Source of the DNA: Bradyrhizobium sp. AZCC 2262
GTDB taxonomy: Bacteria > Pseudomonadota > Alphaproteobacteria > Rhizobiales > Xanthobacteraceae
Assembly (NCBI RefSeq): GCF_036924535.1
Contig: NZ_JAZHRT010000001.1
Span: forward strand, 1,302,001-1,366,000
Length of the DNA stretch: 64,000 bases
Direction: 5' to 3'
The notes beneath the pieces are model-generated. The model was not told the origin of the DNA. It ran no database searches and saw only the letters and a list, made by a program, of their open reading frames with translations. The position numbers and the translations under genes were made by a program. Shown here in pieces: positions 1 through 7,356 of this stretch (positions are counted from its first letter, which is position 1; each line of letters starts with the position of its first letter).

Positions 1-1
1 C

Positions 2-166
2 ACAGGCCATGAAAGGACGGCGGTGCGCTTCTGGCTCGACGCTGCGGGCAAGGTGATCGACGTGCAGGAACGGCAGAAGTCGCTGATGGAGACGTTCCGC
101 AACGCGTGGGGGAACGGCGCGGATCTGGATCCGAAAACCGGCGTCAGGATGCCGCGCCGTGAGTAG
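2..166 (+). CDS. 3' end of a hypothetical protein (partial)
   Basis: An open frame enters from the left edge and ends at TAG 164-166, giving 54 residues that finish in MPRRE. The segment is charged and soluble-looking, with no membrane helix or motif I recognise. Its stop overlaps the GTG start of the next gene by 8 bases, so the two are probably translationally coupled and belong to one operon. The N-terminal part lies outside the window, so no function can be given. Confidence 0.55.
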   Translation, partial: TGHERTAVRFWLDAAGKVIDVQERQKSLMETFRNAWGNGADLDPKTGVRMPRRE

Positions 167-770
167 CCTTCAATCGGTCGTCCTCACGCTCGCTCTCAGC
201 TATGCGCTGATCGGCGCGCTGTTACTGATTATCCTGGTCTATGCGCGCCTGCACTGGTCGGCCAAGGCGATCGCCGTGGTCGTGACCAGCGCGTTCTACA
301 TTGCGAGCTTTGTCGCCGTGCGTGGATTATTGGGTTGGGCCACCGTCGACAGGCTCCCTGTCGCATTCAAATTGCTGCAGGCCAGGATCGTCGAGCCGCA
401 TTCACTGGAGGGCGATCCCGGCTCGATCTATCTGTGGGTCGAGACCCTCGACGAGGGCAATCGGCCAAGCGGCGTGCCCAGGGCGTACCGGCTTCCTTAC
501 CGGGACGCGCTCGCCGAAAAGGCCGACAAGGCGATGGGCGAAATCGCAGCCGGACGCCCTCAGGGCGGCCGCGCCGCCGACCTCGGCAGCGGCGAAGGTG
601 GCCTGATGGAGGCCGTCCGGGAGTACATCACGCCGAACACCATCATGGAGACATCGGGCGGCGATCCCTCGACGGGCGGGGGCGTGATGGCGGCACCGCG
701 TCCCGGCGACGAGGTGTCGTTTACGCCGCTGCTGCCGCCGCGAATGCCGCCCAAGGATATCGTACAATAG
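159..770 (+). CDS. Hypothetical membrane-anchored protein
   Basis: 203 residues from a GTG start that overlaps the upstream stop. Residues about 7-27 and 35-58 form two hydrophobic helices joined by a short basic loop (YARLHWSAK), so the N-terminus should sit in the inner membrane. The remaining 145 residues are hydrophilic, with a Gly/Pro-rich low-complexity tail (GGDPSTGGG, PLLPPRMPPKD). I recognise no catalytic motif. The last third (bases 488-770) and about 50 bases beyond the stop are duplicated at 2177-2508, so this gene's 3' end is the boundary of an inserted or duplicated cassette. Function unknown; coupled to the partial gene before it. Confidence 0.7.
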   Translation: MSSLQSVVLTLALSYALIGALLLIILVYARLHWSAKAIAVVVTSAFYIASFVAVRGLLGWATVDRLPVAFKLLQARIVEPHSLEGDPGSIYLWVETLDEGNRPSGVPRAYRLPYRDALAEKADKAMGEIAAGRPQGGRAADLGSGEGGLMEAVREYITPNTIMETSGGDPSTGGGVMAAPRPGDEVSFTPLLPPRMPPKDIVQ

Positions 771-820
771 GCCCCAATTTGGGAGCAGTCCGCCGCCGCG
801 AGCCTGCCGGGTTCGGCGAG
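488..820 (+). repeat. Left copy of a ~330-bp diverged direct repeat
   Basis: Bases 488-820 match 2177-2508 in the same orientation over the end of the membrane-protein gene, its stop codon and about 50 bases downstream. The copies differ by scattered substitutions and a one-base gap near the left end. Together they bracket the TetR gene and the membrane-protein gene at 878-2133. The divergence means the duplication is not recent, or that one copy arrived from a related genome. Confidence 0.75.
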
Positions 821-854
821 CGGACCGGCGCATTGCAGGGGGCTTGACGGACAT

Positions 855-870
855 CCTACTAGAAGGTAGG
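855..870. promoter_or_regulatory. Candidate TetR operator upstream of the 878 gene
   Basis: CCTAC (855-859) and GTAGG (866-870) form an inverted repeat just before the start codon at 878. The sequence CCTACTAG also occurs ahead of the membrane-protein gene at 1558. A shared site before both genes suggests that the TetR protein represses itself and its neighbour. Inference from sequence only. Confidence 0.5.
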
Positions 871-877
871 TAAAGGC

Positions 878-1480
878 ATGAGTAACTTATCTCCCACCTC
901 TGACGACATTTTGGCTTGTGCGCGTTCTCTGATCGTCGCTGGCGGCTACAACGGTTTCAGTTATGCCGACATCGCTGATGTGGTCGGCATTCGTAAGGCG
1001 AGCATCCATCACCATTTCCCAAGCAAGGTCGATCTGGTCCGAACGCTGGTTGCGCGATATCGGGAAGAAGCTGAAGCGGGGATAGCGAATCTCGAACTTC
1101 AGGTATCTGATCCGCTCGAACAGCTTCGGTTCTACGCTGCGTATTGGGAAGCCTGCATCGCGGACGCCAGCGCTCCGTTTTGTGTCTGCGCGCTGTTGGC
1201 AAGCCAACTCCCCGTCCTGCCCGAGGAAGTTGGCCTGGAGGTCCGGGCGCATTTCCGCTCCCTGTCAGCGTGGCTGACATCCGTGCTGGAGCGCGGCGCG
1301 CGGCACGGCCAACTTCAACTGATGAGTACCCCTCGTGCCGAGGCTGAAGCGTTCATGGCGACGGTTCACGGCGCGATGCTTTCGGCGCGGGCCTATGGCG
1401 ATCCGAAGATATTCGGGGTCGTGACAGGCCCGCTCCTGGAGCGATTCGCTCCGCGCGCTTCTCTCCCGATACGGTCCTAG
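878..1480 (+). CDS. TetR/AcrR family transcriptional regulator
   Basis: 200 residues. The N-terminus (about 8-55) has the TetR three-helix DNA-binding fold: GGYNGFSYADIADVVGIRKA, then a recognition helix ending in SIHHHFPSK, the family's standard helix-turn-helix close. The C-terminal ligand-binding part is helical, with two nearby cysteines (CVCALLASQ). A 16-base inverted repeat lies 8 bases upstream of the start, pointing to autoregulation. The gene and the next one (1558-2133) sit alone between two copies of a duplicated segment, so they look like a self-contained cassette. The inducer cannot be read from sequence. Confidence 0.9.
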   Translation: MSNLSPTSDDILACARSLIVAGGYNGFSYADIADVVGIRKASIHHHFPSKVDLVRTLVARYREEAEAGIANLELQVSDPLEQLRFYAAYWEACIADASAPFCVCALLASQLPVLPEEVGLEVRAHFRSLSAWLTSVLERGARHGQLQLMSTPRAEAEAFMATVHGAMLSARAYGDPKIFGVVTGPLLERFAPRASLPIRS

Positions 1481-1531
1481 ATCTCAAATAACCATAGCCA
1501 TGATTGCTCTGCGACGTTCGTCGAGGGCGTC

Positions 1532-1542
1532 TACCTACTAGT
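1532..1542. promoter_or_regulatory. Second candidate TetR operator (TACCTACTAGT)
   Basis: TACCTACTAGT at 1532-1542 repeats the CCTACTAG core found at 855-862, and TACCTA is the reverse complement of TAGGTA at 867-872. It lies 16 bases before the ATG at 1558. Two copies of a rare word in the two upstream regions of one cassette are unlikely to be chance, and they fit co-regulation by the neighbouring TetR protein. Confidence 0.45.
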
Positions 1543-1557
1543 CGAAAGGACGATCCA

Positions 1558-2133
1558 ATGACGGTTCACAGTGGCGATCTTTCTCGTGCCAGCCAGGAGC
1601 AATGGCTCAAGCTTTATTACTTCGCTCGGACAGCCTTCTCGGCTGTCTGGGTGGCGGCCGCCTTTACGGTGGGACAGCATTCCTGGGTGATCGCGGCGGT
1701 TTTACTCGTGGCTTATCCTGCATGGGATGCCCTCGCCAATTTTGTCGACGCATCGCGCAGCGGAGGATTGGGACAGAATCGCACGCAGACTATCAACGTC
1801 GTGGTGAGTGTGGTGACAACGTTCGCGGTGGTTCTCGCGCTGGAGATGAGCATGAATTGGGTGCTCGGGGTGTTCGGCGTATGGGCGATCCTGTCTGGCC
1901 TGCTTCAACTCGGCAGCGCAGTCCGCCGTTGGAAGAGCTATGGTGCGCAGTGGGCGATGATCCTGAGCGGAGGGCAATCCGCGCTGGCAGGCACGTTTTT
2001 CATCGTGCAGGCGCGGATGCCGATGCCGCCATCCATCACCAACGTGGCCGGCTATGCCGCAGTAGGCGCCTTCTACTTCCTGGTTTCGACGGTGTGGCTG
2101 AGCGTGAGTCAATTGCGGCGGAAGACTGCATAG
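1558..2133 (+). CDS. DUF308/HdeD-like integral membrane protein
   Basis: 191 residues from ATG 1558. An upstream TTG at 1504 keeps the frame open but would put the candidate operator inside the gene, so I prefer the ATG, which follows GAAAGGA. The protein is almost entirely hydrophobic, with six likely membrane helices. The pattern VWAAAFTVGQHSW...YPAWDALANFVD...GVFGVWAILSGLLQLG resembles DUF308/HdeD-type small membrane proteins, where a helix-GVWAI-helix repeat is typical. In related genomes such proteins often sit beside TetR genes. Its role is unknown; stress or acid adaptation is known only for some family members. Confidence 0.75.
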   Translation: MTVHSGDLSRASQEQWLKLYYFARTAFSAVWVAAAFTVGQHSWVIAAVLLVAYPAWDALANFVDASRSGGLGQNRTQTINVVVSVVTTFAVVLALEMSMNWVLGVFGVWAILSGLLQLGSAVRRWKSYGAQWAMILSGGQSALAGTFFIVQARMPMPPSITNVAGYAAVGAFYFLVSTVWLSVSQLRRKTA

Positions 2134-2176
2134 GCGCGCCATCTTAAGTCGTCACCGACCCGATCAGAGATGCTGT

Positions 2177-2455
2177 CCGGCTTCCTGCCGGGACTCGCTT
2201 GCTGAAAAGACCGACAAGGCCATGGGCGAAATTGCCGCCGGGCGCCCCCAGGGCGGCCGCGCCGCCGACTTCGGCACCGGTGAAGGCGGCCTGATCGAGG
2301 CCGTCCGCGAGTACATCACACCGAACGCCATCATGGAGACGTCGGGGGGCGATCCCTCGACGGGCGGGGGATTGATGGCGGCCCCGCGCGCTGGCGACGA
2401 AGTGTCGTTTACGCCGCTCCTTCCACCGCGGATGCCGCCCAAAGACGTCCAATAG
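2177..2455 (+). pseudogene. Displaced 3' fragment of the 159-770 membrane protein gene
   Basis: This segment repeats the last ~95 codons of the gene at 159-770, including the stop context, but has no membrane-helix half and no start of its own beyond an internal ATG at 2222. It preserves AAGRPQGGRAAD, VREYITPN and PLLPPRMPPKD with a few changes. Homology runs to about 2508, past the stop. It is probably the original gene end displaced when the 0.8-2.16 kb cassette came in, or the product of an old tandem duplication. Confidence 0.7.
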
Positions 2456-2578
2456 GCCGGAATTTGGGGGCAGATCCGCCTTACGGTGAACCAGCCGGGC
2501 TCGGCGAGGGGCGCGGTGCCCGGCCATGGTGCAGCCGGAATGAGCCCCAAGAAAAGCGACATTCTCACGGATTATTGA

Positions 2579-2602
2579 CTAACAGATATTGAAATCTGTC
2601 AG
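2579..2602. promoter_or_regulatory. Inverted repeat, candidate operator for the 2870 TetR
   Basis: CTAACAGAT (2579-2587) and ATCTGTCAG (2594-2602) form a 9-base inverted repeat with one mismatch around a 6-base AT-rich spacer. It lies in the only upstream region of the small ORF at 2692 and the TetR gene at 2870. Size and symmetry fit a TetR-family operator. No other copy is seen in the window. Confidence 0.45.
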
Positions 2603-2691
2603 CGAGATGTGCTATATCCATTGCCGACGCCAGTATTGGGTGTCACCCGGCTTGAGCGTTTTGAGCCCGGGTACTTGCAAAGGACTACGCT

Positions 2692-2805
2692 ATGACGACC
2701 CATCTCATTCATCTAACCGCCCAAATCCAGCGCTGGCTCAACCAGAGCGTTGCCCGTCATCTGGCCGCCCAGGCCGAGCGGCTGGAACCGGCGACGAAAC
2801 ATTAA
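2692..2805 (+). CDS. Small hypothetical protein (37 aa)
   Basis: ATG 2692 to TAA 2803-2805, preceded by AAAGGA. The peptide is amphipathic and hydrophilic (HLTAQIQRWLNQSVARHL) with several Trp/Arg/Gln residues, no membrane segment and no cysteine. It lies between the inverted repeat at 2579 and the TetR gene at 2870, so it would be co-transcribed with the regulator. The ribosome site and a helix-forming composition support translation. It could also be a leader peptide. No family recognised. Confidence 0.45.
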   Translation: MTTHLIHLTAQIQRWLNQSVARHLAAQAERLEPATKH

Positions 2806-2869
2806 TCCCCCAAGGGGATTACCAAGGGGGTAAGATGACCATCAGTCCCATCGTTTCGCAGGTGCGCGC

Positions 2870-3466
2870 ATGAACGAAGCCGTGGTTCTGACCCCCGAAC
2901 GGATTCTGGAGGTTACCGAGGATGTACTGCGCCGCTACGGGCTGGCCAAGGCAACCGTAGTGGACGTTGCGCGTGCGCTCGATGTCAGCCACGGCAGCGT
3001 CTATCGCCATTTCCCCAGCAAGGCCTCGCTGCGCGAGGCGGTGGCCAAGCGTTGGCTCGACCGTCTCAGCGCGCCCCTCTTGAAGATCGCGGAAGCTTCC
3101 GGCCCGGCGCCGGCGCGGTTGGAGAAGTGGCTGCGCACCATGTTTTCGATCAAGCACAAGCGGCTCGGCGACGATCCCGAGATGTTTGCGACCTACCTGA
3201 CGCTGGCCCGCGAGGCCTGCAAGGCCGTGAATTGCCACAAGGATTGTTTGGTCGATCAGATCGCCCAGATTCTGTCCGACGGCGTGAAGCAGGGCGCGTT
3301 CGAGGTCGCCGACGTCAAGGTTTCGGCCCGCGCCATTTTCGACGCCACCAGCCGCTTCCATCATCCCGCGCATGCGGAAGAATGGAACGAGCCGGGCGCC
3401 CCGGCGCGGATCGACGCGCTGCTGGCGCTGCTGCTCAGGGGGCTGGAAGCGCCGTGCAAGCGGTGA
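2870..3466 (+). CDS. TetR/AcrR family transcriptional regulator
   Basis: 198 residues. The helix-turn-helix is at about 10-55: RYGLAKATVVDVARALDVS followed by HGSVYRHFPSKASLREAV, the canonical TetR recognition helix and YxHFxxK close. The C-terminal domain (70-190) is helical and carries CKAVNCHKDC, a Cys/His cluster that could bind metal or respond to thiol chemistry; that is inference. Probable autoregulation through the inverted repeat at 2579. No obvious target gene is adjacent apart from the 37-residue ORF just upstream. Confidence 0.9.
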   Translation: MNEAVVLTPERILEVTEDVLRRYGLAKATVVDVARALDVSHGSVYRHFPSKASLREAVAKRWLDRLSAPLLKIAEASGPAPARLEKWLRTMFSIKHKRLGDDPEMFATYLTLAREACKAVNCHKDCLVDQIAQILSDGVKQGAFEVADVKVSARAIFDATSRFHHPAHAEEWNEPGAPARIDALLALLLRGLEAPCKR

Positions 3467-3664
3467 CGATCCTTTTGTAATCGCATTTGCGCGACCCTTC
3501 TCCGTAACCGCCCGAAGAACAATCTCACAGCTGCCCGCAGCTTTCCGGCTGAATAAGATCACGCTGGCGACGCACCGCGGCCACATACTGCACACGATCA
3601 GGTGGCGAGATTGCGAGAGACAGGTATCGTTGGATTGGCGGATGTACCCAATCTCGACGACCCG

Positions 3665-3707
3665 GGAAGCCCTCGAGGATGATCTCTCCGGGGGCTTCCT
3701 CGTTTTT
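3665..3707 (+). terminator. Rho-independent terminator-like hairpin
   Basis: GGAAGCC (3665-3671) pairs with GGCTTCC (3693-3699), with additional C/G pairs inside, and is followed by TCGTTTTT ending at 3707. It lies about 200 bases after the TetR stop at 3466. It may end that transcript or a small RNA from the otherwise empty 3467-3664 stretch. Confidence 0.55.
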
Positions 3708-3739
3708 AGCGAAACCTCTTATCGGGAATTACGCATACA

Positions 3740-3886
3740 ATGCTACGTATCTTTGTCGCTTCTGTTGCATTGGTGGCAATCACGATTGTGCTGCTGCTCC
3801 ACGCGACACACCACGGTGCGCATGCAAACTCGCCGGCGCATTGCGGCTTCTGGACCGAAATAGAGGCAGGCTTGTCGTGTCGCTAA
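3740..3886 (+). CDS. Small hydrophobic/secreted peptide (48 aa)
   Basis: ATG 3740 to TAA 3884-3886. The first 22 residues (MLRIFVASVALVAITIVLLL) form one strong hydrophobic segment that could be a signal peptide or membrane anchor. The rest is short, with HATHHGAHANSPAHCG and two cysteines. It lies just after the hairpin at 3665-3707 and converges on the gene at 4014-4937. No family recognised. A small membrane toxin-like peptide is conceivable but unsupported. Confidence 0.4.
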   Translation: MLRIFVASVALVAITIVLLLHATHHGAHANSPAHCGFWTEIEAGLSCR

Positions 3887-4013
3887 CCTGTCGGGGTCGC
3901 CCATTCCGGACCTTTAACTCTGGGAGACGTCGCGAAAGGGTCCGGCCCCTGTTTCAACGCCGGGCCCGAGGCTCCATCCCGAAAACCAGAGAAAGATCGG
4001 ACAAGACTGCAGG

Positions 4014-4937
4014 CTAAGAACGATCGACCTCGTCGTCCAACAGCTTCTGTAGCCACGCCGCATGATGGACCGGATGCCGATAGGTGCCGTCCAGAAGGCC
4101 GACCTCGCGCGCTTCGCCTGGCTCGATCAGTCGCAGCGTGCCGTCGGCCGTCTCCGCGGCGCCGAACTCGCCCGTGTCGACAATGCCCGGCCACGCGTTA
4201 GGCCTGTGATAGATGGGCGGATCTGAGGGGAACAGCGCGAGCAGGCTGTCGTCATGGTCCACGATCTTCCAGGTCCCGTCCAGGACCCGGCCGTTGTCGG
4301 TATAGACCGGACGCTTCCGGGGCGCTCGGCGCAGGTCGGCGTTCAGCCGCCCCCGGGCGGAGGTGCCGTGGAACAGGCCGAGAGCGGTGCCGAAGCGGTT
4401 CAGGACCACCACGACCGCCATATGACAGCCGCCGTCCCCGGCCGGGATAGCCAGCACATCTCCTGGTTTGGGCCTGGCGATCCGCTTCTTGGGCACGTCG
4501 GCGGTGAGCTTGCGGATGTCTTCGGACTTGACGTCCGCCAGGACGATCCGGCCGCTCTGCAGCATCTGCAGGATAGCGGACGCGAACTGCTGCGGGGTTA
4601 CTGGAGCGCCGCTGGCGGCGCGCATTCGCTCGACCAGCACACGGTGATGGTCCCGCGCGTCCTCGAAGAGATGGTCGTCCAGGTCAGGGACGCGGGACGC
4701 CGCATCGCTTCGGTACGGCTTGTTTCCTGTGAGGACGACCTTTAACCGCAATGGCTCGCTGAAGGTACCGTCCGTGGCTGCGCTGTTAGTCGGGAGCGCC
4801 GAGCCGATGATGTCCAGGAACTCCGCCAGCGTGGGCGCGCCGCCCAACTCGTCGGCGAACTCGGCAGCGACCTTGGCGAGCCCCGAACTGGCCTCGCCAA
4901 GGGCACTGGCAGAAAGCGACACATCGTTCACCCCCAT
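4014..4937 (-). CDS. Hypothetical protein with an Imm26-like segment
   Basis: 307 residues. Residues about 1-60 are Ala/Ser/Leu-rich and helical; the middle is charged (HLFEDARDHHRVLVERMR); residues about 155-200 read KPGDVLAIPAGDGGCHMAVVV then LNRFGTALGLFHGT. That segment resembles the Imm26 immunity-protein fold, where a GDVFxIPxGDG strand is followed by a conserved hydrophobic strand. I give it as a resemblance, not an assignment. The C-terminal ~100 residues contain FPSDPPIYHRPNAW and end in HHAAWLQKLLDDEVDRS. No toxin gene, secretion effector or VgrG/Rhs gene is visible nearby, so an immunity role is unproven. The gene stands alone. Confidence 0.7.
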   Translation of the reverse strand: MGVNDVSLSASALGEASSGLAKVAAEFADELGGAPTLAEFLDIIGSALPTNSAATDGTFSEPLRLKVVLTGNKPYRSDAASRVPDLDDHLFEDARDHHRVLVERMRAASGAPVTPQQFASAILQMLQSGRIVLADVKSEDIRKLTADVPKKRIARPKPGDVLAIPAGDGGCHMAVVVVLNRFGTALGLFHGTSARGRLNADLRRAPRKRPVYTDNGRVLDGTWKIVDHDDSLLALFPSDPPIYHRPNAWPGIVDTGEFGAAETADGTLRLIEPGEAREVGLLDGTYRHPVHHAAWLQKLLDDEVDRS

Positions 4938-5205
4938 CTACAGTTCACCGCATGTGAGTTCTTCGCATTTTGACCCAAATCGGAAATGAGTCATCCCGCC
5001 GCTTACAAATCGATCAGACTTGCTGACCAATCGACGGACTCCGACAAAGCCGCGCCGTATGGTATTGTTGAGGCGAAGGGGCGAGTTTCATCACGCTTCT
5101 CACCCGGCACTGCAGCGATCGAAACAGCGGTGGACCGGTGCGCTTATGACGATCGCCACAAGCAACCCGGAAGCCAAGCGCGTCTAACGACAACGGAGGA
5201 TCAAC

Positions 5206-5958
5206 ATGAAGATCGTCGTGATCGGCGGCACCGGCCTGATCGGCTCGAAGACCGTCGCCATTCTGCGCCAGGGCGGCCACGAGGTCCTCGCCGCCTCGCC
5301 CAACACCGGCGTCAACACCATCACCGGCGAGGGGCTCAAAGACGCCCTGGCCGGCGCGCAGGTCGTGATCGACCTGGCCAATTCACCCTCATTTGAAGAC
5401 AAGGCGGTGCTGGAATTCTTCGAGACCTCTGGCCGTAATCTTCTCGCGGCCGAGGCCGCAGCGAACGTCCGGCACCATGTCGCACTGTCAATCGTCGCAA
5501 CCGACCGGACAGACAATGGCTATTTCCGCGGCAAGGTCGCCCAGGAGAAACTGATCGAGACCTCCGGCATCCCATACACCATCGTCCGCTCGACCCAGTT
5601 CCTGGAATTCCTCGGCGGCATCGCCGATTCAAGTGCGGATGGAAACCTGGTCAGGCTCCCGCCCGTTCTGTTCCAGCCCATCGCTTCGGACGACGTTGCT
5701 GCCAGCGTTGCCGATGTGGCGCTCGCGCCGCCGCACAATGGCATCGTTGAGATTGCCGGCCCGGAACGCGCGCCGTTCAACGAAATCGTCGCCCGTTATC
5801 TGAAGGCGGTCGGCGACCCGCGCGAGGTCGTGAGCGATCCCGAGGCCCGATACTGGGGCGGCCGGGTTGTCGAACACTCGCTCGTGCCGTTGGGCGAGGC
5901 GCGCCTCGGCCGCATCGGTCTCGACGAATGGCTCCGCCGCTCACAGGCAGCAGCCTGA
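5206..5958 (+). CDS. Atypical SDR / NmrA-like NAD(P)-binding protein
   Basis: 250 residues after GGAGGA. The N-terminus MKIVVIGGTGLIGSKTVAIL is the GxxGxxG dinucleotide-binding turn of extended/atypical short-chain dehydrogenases. The classical YxxxK active site is not evident, as expected for NmrA-like members, which act as redox sensors or reductases of small molecules. SIVATDRTDNGYFRGKVAQE and PYTIVRSTQFLEF match the family's conserved middle segment (the VRSTQF strand). A cupin gene follows 55 bases downstream in the same direction, so they may form a two-gene operon. Substrate unknown. Confidence 0.85.
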   Translation: MKIVVIGGTGLIGSKTVAILRQGGHEVLAASPNTGVNTITGEGLKDALAGAQVVIDLANSPSFEDKAVLEFFETSGRNLLAAEAAANVRHHVALSIVATDRTDNGYFRGKVAQEKLIETSGIPYTIVRSTQFLEFLGGIADSSADGNLVRLPPVLFQPIASDDVAASVADVALAPPHNGIVEIAGPERAPFNEIVARYLKAVGDPREVVSDPEARYWGGRVVEHSLVPLGEARLGRIGLDEWLRRSQAAA

Positions 5959-6013
5959 TCCCGCATCGGAAGTACGCCGAGCGGCTTCCGTTCAACGAAC
6001 GAAAGAGGCGACT

Positions 6014-6403
6014 ATGACGATCAAACTCGTCGCGGTGGTTCTTCTATGCCTCATGACCGGCACGGCGGAGGCTCAGGAGCCCAAGGTCACGTCACTCATG
6101 TCCAAGGATCTTCCGGAGAATCCCGGCAGGGAAGCTCTGATGATCACCGTCGAGCATGCGCCTGGCGGGTCGAGCGCTATCCACCGACACAATGCACATG
6201 CGTTTGTTTACGTGCTGGAGGGCTCGGTCGTGATGCAGCTGAAGGGCGGACAACAGGTGACACTGACACCGGGACAGTCCTTCTATGAAGGCCCTGACGA
6301 TGTTCATGTCGTCGACCGGAACGCAAGCGGCACCCAGTCGGCGAAATTCCTGGTGCTCTTGATCAAGGACAAGGGCGCCCCGGCGCTCGTGCCCGCACAG
6401 TGA
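6014..6403 (+). CDS. Exported cupin domain protein
   Basis: 129 residues from ATG 6014 behind AAAGAGG. Residues 1-20 are a signal peptide ending in GTAEAQ, so the product should be periplasmic. The rest is a single cupin: the metal-site motif H-x-H-x(3)-F-x-Y-V-L-x-G is visible as IHRHNAHAFVYVLEGSV, and the second motif as PGQSFYEGPDDVHVV. Residues around H57/H59 and the later D/H are the likely metal ligands. It follows the NAD(P)-binding gene closely. Function beyond small-molecule or metal binding cannot be given. Confidence 0.85.
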   Translation: MTIKLVAVVLLCLMTGTAEAQEPKVTSLMSKDLPENPGREALMITVEHAPGGSSAIHRHNAHAFVYVLEGSVVMQLKGGQQVTLTPGQSFYEGPDDVHVVDRNASGTQSAKFLVLLIKDKGAPALVPAQ

Positions 6404-6611
6404 CCGTTACGGCAACCCAGGTACGCGAAGGTAGGGCAATTAGGTCAGGACTGCGGGGCGCTCGAATCGGATTATCGCCCGCCCGCCAGACCTGATCGCC
6501 TGACGGCCTGCAGGCGCAGCCGGCCTGATTGCACGCCGCAGGCGGCCTGTTATTTGATATCCATCAAGGCACGCGCTAGCACGGGCGCGATGATGGATGC
6601 GGAGGGAAAAC

Positions 6612-7352
6612 GTGCGGCTTGCCGTCTTTGCGGACATCCATGCCAACCGGCAGGCGTTCAGCGCGTGCCTCGAGTTCGCGCGCGCCCGCGGCGCGGAGCG
6701 GATCGTTTGCCTCGGCGATGTCGTGGGCTACGGCGCCGATCCGGAATGGGCGGTCGATACGGTGATGGGCCTGGTCGAGGACGGCGCCATCGCGGTCATC
6801 GGCAATCACGATCATGCCATCAGCAGCCCGTCCGAGAGCATGAACGCCGCGGCGCAGGCGGCGATCGAATGGACGCGCGGCAGGCTCAGCGCCCCGCAGC
6901 GTCGTTTTCTCGCCGAGTTGCCGCTGACGCGACAGGAGGACGACCGCCTCTACGTGCATTCGGAAGCATCGCATCCGGCGCGATGGTACTATGTGCGCGA
7001 CACGTCGGATGCCGCGCGCAGCATTGCGGCGACCGATGCTCATGTCACCTTCTGCGGCCATATTCACCGGCCGGCGCTTTATTCGATGTCACCGGCGGCG
7101 AAGATGACGAGCTTCATCCCGACATCCGGTGTGCCGGTGCAATTGCTCGGCGGCCGGCGCTGGCTCGCCGTGCTCGGCTCGGTCGGGCAGCCGCGGGACG
7201 GCGACCCGGCGGCGGCGTTTGCGATTCTCGATACCACCTCGCGCGAGATCACCTATTGCCGCGTGCCTTACGATGTCGAGGCGGCGGCGGAGCGAATCCG
7301 CGCCAACGGCCTGCCGCACTGGCTGGCCGATCGCCTGCTCGTGGGGAAATGA
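6612..7352 (+). CDS. Metallophosphoesterase (calcineurin-like, YfcE/MJ0936 type)
   Basis: 246 residues from GTG 6612. The ribosome site GGAGGG (6601-6606) is correctly spaced for this GTG and not for the ATG at 6597. All class signatures are present: DIHAN near the N-terminus, GDVVGYG, GNHD, and GHIHRP, supplying the Asp/His/Asn ligands of a dinuclear metal centre. The family hydrolyses phosphoesters; some members act as protein phosphatases. The gene directly precedes a Ser/Thr kinase-universal stress protein gene with only 4 bases between stop and start, which makes a kinase/phosphatase pair an attractive reading. That pairing is inference. Confidence 0.9.
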   Translation: MRLAVFADIHANRQAFSACLEFARARGAERIVCLGDVVGYGADPEWAVDTVMGLVEDGAIAVIGNHDHAISSPSESMNAAAQAAIEWTRGRLSAPQRRFLAELPLTRQEDDRLYVHSEASHPARWYYVRDTSDAARSIAATDAHVTFCGHIHRPALYSMSPAAKMTSFIPTSGVPVQLLGGRRWLAVLGSVGQPRDGDPAAAFAILDTTSREITYCRVPYDVEAAAERIRANGLPHWLADRLLVGK

Positions 7353-7356
7353 GGGA

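Noticed and set aside
1504..1557. TTG start for the DUF308-like protein
   Set aside because: It would place the candidate operator and ribosome site inside the coding region; ATG 1558 has a proper GAAAGGA.
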